Positions 1-5,107 of a DNA stretch of 6,308 nt are shown here, in pieces (positions within the stretch are counted from its first letter, which is position 1; each line of letters starts with the position of its first letter). The DNA is from Bacillota bacterium. Lineage in GTDB: Bacteria; Bacillota; Dethiobacteria; DTU022; JAAZDU01. The position numbers were made by a program, and so were the translations under genes. The stretch lies in assembly GCA_012512665.1 (NCBI GenBank), contig JAAZDU010000301.1:1-6308 (forward strand), in the 5' to 3' direction. The notes beneath the pieces are model-generated. The model had not been told where the DNA came from. It was given only the letters and a program-made list of their open reading frames with translations, and made no database searches.

Positions 1-38
1 AGCTAAGCAAAGAAATCTACATCTGTTATAAGAAAAAA

Positions 39-59
39 TACCGCAAGGCATTACCGCAA
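39..59. repeat. Short direct repeat downstream of the TPR gene
   Basis: The 63 bases beyond the TPR stop codon hold two copies of TACCGCAA, at 39-46 and 52-59. On the minus strand a run of six T (minus-strand reading of 33-38) follows the second copy. I looked for an intrinsic terminator here. The best stem is six pairs with one mismatch (TAACGC, loop TTT, GCGGTA) and does not abut the T-run. I see no gene in 1-63, and the end of the minus-strand operon is not clearly defined in this window. Confidence 0.35.
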
Positions 60-63
60 AGCG

Positions 64-699
64 TTAATCTTCGGAGTCAAGGAGCTCCTGTGCTTTTTCT
101 AACCAGTAGCGTGTTTCCTCTTCAAGCCTGGGGTCTTCCGGCTTGTTGGCCAGCAGTGTTTCCCATTCTCCAATGGCTTTTTCATAATCAGATTTAACAG
201 AAAAAAGGTACCAGCCGTAATAGAAGCGAAAGAGGTTTTCCTCGGGGTAATCAATGGTTAACTTTTCCAGCTCCTGGCCGGCTTGCTCAACCTCTCCCAA
301 GGATAGAGAAATAAGCGCTTTGTGAAAACGTGCTTGCGGTAGATCTGGCTCAATTTCCAGGCTTTTATCGAAATACTGCTGGGCCTTAAGCAGCATTTCT
401 TTAGCTTCCGGTTGATGTTCTTCATTATAAAGAAAATAATTGCCCTTTTCATAGTAAAGTTTAGCCAGGTTTAAATTTATTTCTAAATCTGTAGGTTTTT
501 CTGCTAAAGAGTCTAATAACTCCTGTTCCCTCTCTTCCCAGTAATCAAAAAGTTCCTGCTCTGTTATCCCGCTTTCATCTTGCCGGGGAGCAGTCAAAAA
601 ATGGGCAAGCCCTGCTACTGAACCACCTACTAAACCCAAAGCCAATAAGATAGCCAGTATAACATGAATTTTTTTGCGATATTTTCTAAAAAAGCCCAC
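64..699 (-). CDS. Membrane-anchored tetratricopeptide repeat (TPR) protein
   Basis: This is a protein of 211 residues with no enzymatic motif. A short basic N-terminus (FFRKYRKK) is followed by one hydrophobic segment at about residues 11-32, which reads as an uncleaved membrane anchor or signal anchor. After an acidic linker (about 36-70) comes a helical part with roughly three TPR-like repeats at about 72-117, 120-150 and 155-187. These carry the usual pattern of small and aromatic positions and a Pro near each repeat end (for example LEIEPDLPQA). Such proteins usually act as protein-protein scaffolds. The partner is unknown, and the orientation (TPR outside) is inferred from the basic N-terminus. 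I chose the GTG at 699 because AGGGG lies 7 bases upstream. An upstream TTG at 714 is in frame (216 residues) but has no purine-rich site. It follows the zinc-ribbon gene by 4 bases, so the two are probably co-translated. Confidence 0.8.
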   Translation of the reverse strand: MGFFRKYRKKIHVILAILLALGLVGGSVAGLAHFLTAPRQDESGITEQELFDYWEEREQELLDSLAEKPTDLEINLNLAKLYYEKGNYFLYNEEHQPEAKEMLLKAQQYFDKSLEIEPDLPQARFHKALISLSLGEVEQAGQELEKLTIDYPEENLFRFYYGWYLFSVKSDYEKAIGEWETLLANKPEDPRLEEETRYWLEKAQELLDSED

Positions 700-703
700 C
701 AGA

Positions 704-1417
704 TCACCCCTCAAGAAGGACTAAAATGCGCCCACAATTCTCGCAATAAACCATTTCCTCGTTCAAAATGTGCGCGCGGAAAGCAGAGGGAACAGATACC
801 TTGCACCCCTCACAAATACCATTTACGACACAGGCCACTACTTTTCCTTTATTTTTTTCTTTTAAGATCTGATACCTTTTTAAAAATGGTTCCTGTATCT
901 TTTTTGTTAACTCTTCTCTCTCCCTTTTCCTTTGTTCCAGGCTAGCCTTTAACTGTGCAATTTCTTTTTGAGCTTGTTCTTTTAGTTTTTTTAGCGTCAG
1001 CTGCTGCTGGCCAAGCTCTTCTGCCAATAGTTCCAAGTTTTTCTCTTCTTTTTCTACATCTTCCATAATGCCTAAAACATACTCCTCTTTCCTGCTCTGC
1101 TCTTTCTTTAACAGGCTTACTTTCTTTTCCATCTGTTCCAGTTCTTTGACATTAGTAACTTCTCCGCTATATAGTTTATTGCTTATTTCCTGTAAATCTG
1201 CAGAGATCTTTTGCAGATTCATCTCTTCCTTCTTTAATTCTTTGTTCTGCTGCATATTGCGCTCCTCAATATTCTTTTTTTTCTGTACCAAGGAGTTTAC
1301 TTCTTTTCTTTTACTGTTATATTTTGCTACACTCTGCAGGTTGAGAAGTTTCTCCTCAAGACTTTTTGTATCGTCATCAATTTTCTGCAGCTGCCATAAA
1401 AGTTGTAGTTGATTCAA
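704..1417 (-). CDS. Coiled-coil protein with C-terminal C4 zinc ribbon (CdsZ/FlgZ-like family)
   Basis: This 237-residue protein is dominated by a long charged K/E/Q/L-rich coiled coil (about residues 5-180), beginning LQLLWQLQKIDDD. It ends in a compact zinc ribbon with cysteine pairs CEGC (C202, C205) and CENC (C225, C228), 19 residues apart, which are four good zinc ligands. This is the architecture of the bacterial C4-type zinc-ribbon family, which includes chlamydial CdsZ and Helicobacter FlgZ-type proteins. No enzymatic activity is established for the Firmicute members, so a nucleic-acid or protein-adaptor role is only inference. The start is the TTG at 1417, with AAAGGGTGA 8 bases upstream, and the resulting MNQLQLLWQLQKID fits the family N-terminus. 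A TTG at 1450 would add 11 residues but lies in the terminator's T-run and lacks a binding site. The gene is visibly AT-rich because of its Lys/Glu content. Confidence 0.85.
   Translation of the reverse strand: MNQLQLLWQLQKIDDDTKSLEEKLLNLQSVAKYNSKRKEVNSLVQKKKNIEERNMQQNKELKKEEMNLQKISADLQEISNKLYSGEVTNVKELEQMEKKVSLLKKEQSRKEEYVLGIMEDVEKEEKNLELLAEELGQQQLTLKKLKEQAQKEIAQLKASLEQRKREREELTKKIQEPFLKRYQILKEKNKGKVVACVVNGICEGCKVSVPSAFRAHILNEEMVYCENCGRILVLLEG
707..711 (-). promoter_or_regulatory. Ribosome binding site deciding the TPR gene start
   Basis: AGGGG on the minus strand lies 7 bases before the GTG at 699-697, inside the last codons of the zinc-ribbon gene. The alternative TTG at 714-712 is preceded by pyrimidine-rich sequence (GTCCTTC), so the downstream GTG is preferred. 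Confidence 0.6.
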
Positions 1418-1422
1418 GTGTA

Positions 1423-1434
1423 TCACCCTTTCCT
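1423..1434 (-). promoter_or_regulatory. Ribosome binding site of the zinc-ribbon gene
   Basis: On the minus strand AGGAAAGGGTGA precedes the TTG at 1417-1415. The AGGG core ends 8 bases before the start. It lies only about 14 bases beyond the terminator hairpin at 1449-1478, so there is no room for a promoter between the two. Confidence 0.65.
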
Positions 1435-1448
1435 GCGCAAATAAAAAC

Positions 1449-1478
1449 AAAAAAGATAGGACAATTCCTATCTTTTTT
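1449..1478 (-). terminator. Intrinsic terminator (symmetrical hairpin) after nif3
   Basis: This is a perfect 12-base inverted repeat: AAAAAAGATAGG, loop of 6, CCTATCTTTTTT. On the minus strand it begins at the nif3 stop codon (TGA, 1480-1478) and runs into a long T-rich tract (TTTTTTGTTTTTATTT). The GC part of the stem is short (GATAGG/CCTATC), so termination may be partial. Because the arms are A-rich and T-rich it would also read as a terminator on the plus strand, but no plus-strand gene ends here. Its position inside a run of co-directional genes suggests that expression of the zinc-ribbon and TPR genes is lowered or separately controlled relative to trmK-nif3. Confidence 0.75.
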
Positions 1479-2596
1479 CAAAATATAGACCAGCTCCACG
1501 CCGGAGCATCCGCTGATTTTACCCCTACAGAATAACCTCTTTGCCTAAGTTCTTTATCCAGAAGCCGCGCCCAAAAACTCATGGCAGGCCTTTCTGTATA
1601 GTCATGCCCGGCATCTATGAGAAAAAGGCCTCTCCTCTCCGCCAGCTGGGCATCGTGATATTTAATATCTCCCGTTATTAATACCTCAGCCCGACACCTC
1701 AAGGCATCGGTAATAAATTCACCTCCAGAACCACCTACCACAGCCACCCTTTCCACCTTTCTCTCTCCTTCACCTAAAACCCTCAGCTGCCTAGCAGCCA
1801 GCCTGCTCTTTACTATTTGAGCGAGCTCACTTAAAGTCATTTTCCTGGGCAATGTGCCTACCCAACCCAGACCATAAGGTTTGCCTTCATTTTGCAACTG
1901 ATACAGATCGTATGCTACCTCTTCGTAAGGGTGGACCTTGAGCATACTCTTTAGAACCTTGTTTTTCAGTCTTGCCGGCAAAATCGTCTCCAGGCGATAC
2001 TCGTCCACCTTATTAAGATCTCCTTTTTCGCCCAGGAAAGGCTCCGCTCCCTCGCCTGGAAGGAAAGTGCCGGTGCCCCTGGTTTGAAAGGTGCAATGGC
2101 TGTAGTTGCCCACCCAGCCGGCACCCGCTTTGCCCAAAGCGTCCCTGACTTTATCTTCATGGCCAACAGGCACATACACAACTAATTTTAACAACTTCTC
2201 CCTGCCTGTTACCCGCAGCAGCTCTCTCTCCTCCAGCTGGAGAAGGTCAGCCAAAACATAATTTACGCCGAGAGGGGCAACATCTAAATTTGTATGCGCA
2301 CTTAATAAGATAATTCCATGCTGTAAGGCACGGTAAAGAAGGTTAGTCTCCTGCCTACGCAGGTCCAAAGAAGAAAGGGGACGAAATAGATAAGGGTGGT
2401 GCGAAATAACCATATTGCATCCGCTGTCTAAAGCCTCTTGCAGGACATCTTTATTAAAATCAAGGGCAAGCAGAATACCCTTTACTTCCTGGTCTGGATC
2501 ACCCCACTGAAGCCCGGTGGGATCTCCCTCAAGGGCAAAAGCAGAAGGAGCAAGCTCTTCCATTATATCAATAACATCTTGACCCCTGGGCCACAC
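1478..2596 (-). CDS. yqfO: Nif3-like dinuclear metal center protein (YqfO type, with insert domain)
   Basis: At 372 residues this matches the long, insert-containing form of the NIF3/DUF34 family. The N-terminal metal-binding half shows SHHPYLF (H66, H67) and AHTNLD (H101, D105). The C-terminal half has GGSGGEF, ITGDIKYHDA and DAGHDYTE (H331, E335). These His/Asp/Glu residues are the expected ligands of a two-metal site in a toroidal hexamer. Between the halves, roughly residues 135-250, lies the PII/CutA1-like insert with its signature VHPYEEVAYDLY. The family's biochemical function is unsettled. GTP cyclohydrolase-like hydrolase activity has been proposed for some members, and a chaperone or metal-insertion role for others. 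One variation is that the usual WDNxGL motif near residue 25 reads GDPTGL. The start is a GTG with GGAGG 9 bases upstream. It overlaps the trmK end by 29 bases, which suggests translational coupling. trmK-nif3 adjacency is conserved in Bacillus (yqfN-yqfO). Confidence 0.93.
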   Translation of the reverse strand: MWPRGQDVIDIMEELAPSAFALEGDPTGLQWGDPDQEVKGILLALDFNKDVLQEALDSGCNMVISHHPYLFRPLSSLDLRRQETNLLYRALQHGIILLSAHTNLDVAPLGVNYVLADLLQLEERELLRVTGREKLLKLVVYVPVGHEDKVRDALGKAGAGWVGNYSHCTFQTRGTGTFLPGEGAEPFLGEKGDLNKVDEYRLETILPARLKNKVLKSMLKVHPYEEVAYDLYQLQNEGKPYGLGWVGTLPRKMTLSELAQIVKSRLAARQLRVLGEGERKVERVAVVGGSGGEFITDALRCRAEVLITGDIKYHDAQLAERRGLFLIDAGHDYTERPAMSFWARLLDKELRQRGYSVGVKSADAPAWSWSIF

Positions 2597-3281
2597 TCTC
2601 CAGAACCTCCTTAAATTTAAGTCTTTTTCTTTCCAAATACCAGTATTTCTCGCTGTTCTTACCCTGGGCCTGACTACTTATTTTTTCCTGGATCTGCCGG
2701 CAAACGTTTATTTTTGTTTCCAGGTAAGAAGGCAGCAAGGGATGAGATTGCCTTACAAGGGCAGGGCCAACCTCTAAAAGAAAGGGATCTTCAACAACCT
2801 GTTTTCCAGGTTTTGCTGCCAGTATCTCATAAAACTTACCATTTTCCCGCACCAGTGATTCCTCCGGCAAGCAAAAGCCATGGGCAACCAGCCAGCGCCG
2901 CACCAGGGCTACATCGTTCATAGGCTGGATGATAAGGCTTCTTGCGCGGGAGGCCAGAGCTTTCCCTTTATGCAGGATGCGGCAGATAGTTTTGCCGCCC
3001 ATGCCGGCTAAAATGATTACCTCAACGCCGTCTTCCTCTCTTAAAGCTGACAGCCCATCGCCTAGGCGCAGTTCTACTTTAGGAAAAAGGTTTAATAGCT
3101 CCAGTGTCTTCCTGGCTTTTTCCAGGGGATGAAGCGCTTTATCCGTAGCAATAACCCTGGGGCTAATATTATTTGAAACCAGGTATGCAGGTAAGTAGGC
3201 ATGGTCTGTGCCGATATCAGCAGCTACGTAGCCCCTGGGAACCAGGTGTGAAATTTCAGCCAGACGTGGCCCAAGTTTCAC
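2568..3281 (-). CDS. trmK: tRNA (adenine(22)-N1)-methyltransferase TrmK
   Basis: This 237-residue class I SAM-dependent methyltransferase of the TrmK (YqfN) family makes m1A22 in the D-arm of bacterial tRNAs in the cytoplasm. Visible motifs are the SAM-binding loop DIGTDHAYLP (residues 22-31), the acidic ribose-contact strand ATDK (45-48), LGDGL (73-77), the family hallmark LAGMGG (91-96) and the QPMND segment (119-123). The C-terminal third is helical and charged, as in the family's coiled-coil tail, which is thought to help bind tRNA. The start is a GTG with a near-ideal GAGGAGGTG Shine-Dalgarno, and the encoded MKLGPRLAEISHLVP fits the family N-terminus. It is the first gene of the minus-strand cluster and is divergent from the germination operon. 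In Bacillus trmK lies just downstream of sigA. Here the upstream neighbour is instead the ger operon, so this gene must have a promoter of its own in or near the intergenic region. Confidence 0.95.
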   Translation of the reverse strand: MKLGPRLAEISHLVPRGYVAADIGTDHAYLPAYLVSNNISPRVIATDKALHPLEKARKTLELLNLFPKVELRLGDGLSALREEDGVEVIILAGMGGKTICRILHKGKALASRARSLIIQPMNDVALVRRWLVAHGFCLPEESLVRENGKFYEILAAKPGKQVVEDPFLLEVGPALVRQSHPLLPSYLETKINVCRQIQEKISSQAQGKNSEKYWYLERKRLKFKEVLESVAQGSRCY

Positions 3282-3287
3282 AGCTTA

Positions 3288-3296
3288 CACCTCCTC
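3288..3296 (-). promoter_or_regulatory. Strong ribosome binding site of trmK
   Basis: The minus strand reads GAGGAGGTG, then 6 bases, then the GTG start at 3281-3279. This is an almost full complement of the 16S rRNA 3' end, and it settles the GTG as the start. Confidence 0.85.
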
Positions 3297-3373
3297 GCAG
3301 CCTCACCTCTACTATTACCAATTCCATAGAAAATATGAAATTCCTGCAACGCCCTTGGGAGTGGGAGGGTAGC

Positions 3374-3387
3374 TGCATAAATATGCA
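3374..3387. repeat. Perfect inverted repeat in the divergent intergenic region
   Basis: TGCATA-AA-TATGCA is a perfect 6-2-6 palindrome and overlaps the proposed -35 element (GCATA, 3375-3379) of the germination operon. It could be an operator for a dimeric regulator. It could equally be chance in an AT-rich spacer. No regulator is encoded in the window. Confidence 0.4.
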
Positions 3388-3403
3388 TTATTAGCACAAA
3401 ATA
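3375..3403 (+). promoter_or_regulatory. Candidate sigma-G-like (forespore) promoter of the ger operon
   Basis: GCATA (3375-3379) matches the sigma-G/sigma-F -35 consensus GMATR. After 17 bases CAAAATA (3397-3403) matches six of seven positions of the -10 consensus CATNHTA. Transcription would start near 3410, leaving a leader of about 35 bases that includes the Shine-Dalgarno site at 3433-3438. Germinant-receptor operons in Bacillus are transcribed by sigma-G in the forespore, so the match is in the right place. I found no good sigma-A elements in this orientation. The spacing is 1 base shorter than the usual N18, and the call rests on eye inspection only. Confidence 0.5.
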
Positions 3404-3432
3404 TAGCAGGTGCGGCAATAATTTTATAAAAA

Positions 3433-3438
3433 GTGAGG
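3433..3438 (+). promoter_or_regulatory. Ribosome binding site for the TTG start of the ger A subunit
   Basis: GTGAGG ends 7 bases before the TTG at 3446. A stop codon in the same frame (TGA, 3434-3436) lies within this site, so no longer N-terminus is possible. No in-frame ATG occurs until about residue 89, so TTG is well supported as the start. Confidence 0.7.
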
Positions 3439-3445
3439 CTTTCTT

Positions 3446-5107
3446 TTGGGTTGGTTAAAAAATTTTCTCTATGGACTGTCACCTAAGAGCCTGTCACCTA
3501 AAAAAGCGTCAAAAGACACCGGCAAGTCTGCGCTTGATAAAGCTTTACTAGAAAATAAAGACATCAGCCAGCTTAGCGAAGAGCTGACTAAATACAAGAT
3601 AGAAAAAAACCTAAAAATTAACCTGCAAAGAATAAGGTCTATTACCGGCAACAGCGTGGATTACGTTATCAGGGAGTTTAAAGTGGGCTCCGAACAGGTG
3701 GCAGCGGCCATGGTCTTTATTGATGGCCTGGCTAATAGCGATATTATAAATATTTTAATAAAAAGCCTGGGTATAAGCAGCCTTGGCATAACGCCTGCCT
3801 ACCAGTCGGGCAAGGATATTTATCGCGCTGTCCAGGAAAACCTTTTACCGGTCAATGCTCTGAGCGAGACAGATACCCTTAAGGATATGCTAGAAAAAGT
3901 AGCCATGGGTAACAGCGCTCTCTTATTGGAAGGCTACAACAAATGCTTTATTGCCGACACCAAGGGCTGGGAAACCCGCTCCTTAGACGAACCCGAGGCA
4001 GAAGCCGTCCTGCGCGGCCCTCACGACGGCTTTATAGAGAGCCTGCGCGTCAACACCGCCCTGGTGCGCCGCCGCATCAGGACGCCCTGGCTCTGGTTTG
4101 AAACGCTACAGATAGGGGCCCTCAGCCAGACTACCGTCAGCTTTGCCTACATTAAGGGCCTGGCCAAGGAAAAAGTTTTAGAAGAGCTACGCTCGCGCCT
4201 AAAAAGAATAGACATCGATGGCGTCCTAGAAAGCAACTACCTGGAAGAATTTATAGTTGATCATCCTTATACTTTTTTCCCCACCGTTTTAAGCACAGAA
4301 AGGCCTGATATTGTCTGTGCTTCCCTTTTGGAGGGCAGGGTAGCCATCTTCACCGATAACAGCCCCGTGGTGCTTATTATACCTACAGTCTTTGCCAACA
4401 TGATGATGTCTCCCGACGATTACAACGAACTTAACCCCATTGGAACCTTCATCCGTTCCCTGCGCTGGTTTGCCTATCTGGTAGCTATGTTTTTGCCCGG
4501 TGTATATGTGGCCGTCCTGGATTTTCACCAGGAACTTTTGCCAACCCCCCTTCTGATGCGCATCGTGGCCAGCCGCGAAGGTGTGCCTCTGCCTGTGATG
4601 TGGGAGGCGATTTTAATGGAACTAACCTTTGAGATATTAAGGGAAGCCGGTGTGCGGCTGCCCAAGGCCATCGGCCCAGCCATCAGCATTGTAGGGGCGC
4701 TGGTGCTGGGGGACGCTGCCATCCGGGCCGGCATCGTCTCACCCGGCATCGTCATCATCGTAGCCTTTACGGCTATCGCCAGCTTTACCACACCGACCTT
4801 CAGCCTGGGCATCGCCGCGCGGCTGCTGAGATTTGTTTTCCTGCTGTTAGGCGGCGTTTTTGGCCTCTTCGGTATACAATTCGGCTTTTTTCTGCTGCTG
4901 ATCCACCTCTGCTCCCTGCGCTCCTTCGGGGTTCCCTTTTTAAGCCCGCTGTCTCCTCTAATCACCGCAAACTTAACAGATCTTGTGCTGCGCTGGTACT
5001 GGTGGGGCCTGATAAAACGGCCTAAACTTATCGGCGACCGGGAACCCCAGCGGCAGGATAAGAATCAGATGCCCCGCCCCCCAAAACAGGAGGAGGAGGA
5101 GAGCTAA
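3446..5107 (+). CDS. gerAA: Spore germination protein, GerA family A subunit (GerAA/GerKA-like)
   Basis: This 553-residue protein is of full length for the A subunit of nutrient germinant receptors, which act in the spore inner membrane. The N-terminal soluble part (about 1-300) contains GNSVDYVIREF (68-78), then the family hallmarks GPHDGFIESLRVNTALVRRR (191-210) and FPTVLSTERPDIV (278-290), followed by LLEGRVAIFTDNSP (294-307). The membrane domain follows, with hydrophobic stretches at about 341-363, 405-427, 430-450 and 462-486, plus the conserved HQELLPTPLL segment (361-370). It ends in a basic, then acidic cytosolic tail (QEEEES). The start is TTG. The first 25 residues contain a duplicated LSPK motif. 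It is the first gene of an A-B-C operon, and its stop TAA shares a base with the next ATG. By family knowledge the A and B subunits together sense germinant and help release ions. The germinant recognised here cannot be read from sequence, so the symbol indicates the subunit class, not a specific receptor. Confidence 0.95.
   Translation: MGWLKNFLYGLSPKSLSPKKASKDTGKSALDKALLENKDISQLSEELTKYKIEKNLKINLQRIRSITGNSVDYVIREFKVGSEQVAAAMVFIDGLANSDIINILIKSLGISSLGITPAYQSGKDIYRAVQENLLPVNALSETDTLKDMLEKVAMGNSALLLEGYNKCFIADTKGWETRSLDEPEAEAVLRGPHDGFIESLRVNTALVRRRIRTPWLWFETLQIGALSQTTVSFAYIKGLAKEKVLEELRSRLKRIDIDGVLESNYLEEFIVDHPYTFFPTVLSTERPDIVCASLLEGRVAIFTDNSPVVLIIPTVFANMMMSPDDYNELNPIGTFIRSLRWFAYLVAMFLPGVYVAVLDFHQELLPTPLLMRIVASREGVPLPVMWEAILMELTFEILREAGVRLPKAIGPAISIVGALVLGDAAIRAGIVSPGIVIIVAFTAIASFTTPTFSLGIAARLLRFVFLLLGGVFGLFGIQFGFFLLLIHLCSLRSFGVPFLSPLSPLITANLTDLVLRWYWWGLIKRPKLIGDREPQRQDKNQMPRPPKQEEEES
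3476..3505 (+). repeat. 15-base tandem duplication in the A-subunit gene
   Basis: Units at 3476-3490 and 3491-3505 share their first 11 bases, CTGTCACCTAA, and differ in the last four (GAGC and AAAA). They encode LSPKS-LSPKK at residues 11-20. The unit length is a multiple of three, so copy number can change without a frameshift. Confidence 0.7.
5088..5103 (+). promoter_or_regulatory. Purine-repeat ribosome binding site of the ger B subunit
   Basis: A run of four AGG triplets followed by AGAG ends 3 bases before the ATG at 5107. The tract also encodes the QEEEES tail of the A subunit. Several GGAGG registers are available, at spacings suitable for the downstream ATG. Confidence 0.75.

Noticed and set aside
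1..63. Terminator for the minus-strand operon, or the edge of an RNA gene such as rnpB
   Set aside because: There is a T-run, but the only stem is short, mismatched and not adjacent to it. The 63 bases show no recognisable RNA gene signature.
1068..1412. Plus-strand open frame of 114 residues opposite the zinc-ribbon gene
   Set aside because: It is a Ser/Phe/Cys/Leu-rich mirror of a Lys/Glu-rich coiled coil. The apparent hydrophobic protein is an artefact of reading the complement.
3312..3354. Possible sigma-A promoter for trmK on the minus strand (TTGCAG, 17 bases, TGGAAT)
   Set aside because: Both hexamers match the consensus poorly and no better pair was found in the spacer. The position is plausible, but the sequence support is too weak to annotate.
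4525..4965. Minus-strand open frame of 146 residues opposite the ger A subunit
   Set aside because: It lies wholly inside a gene with clear family motifs and has low-complexity, basic composition and no recognisable domain. It is a shadow of the GC-rich coding strand.
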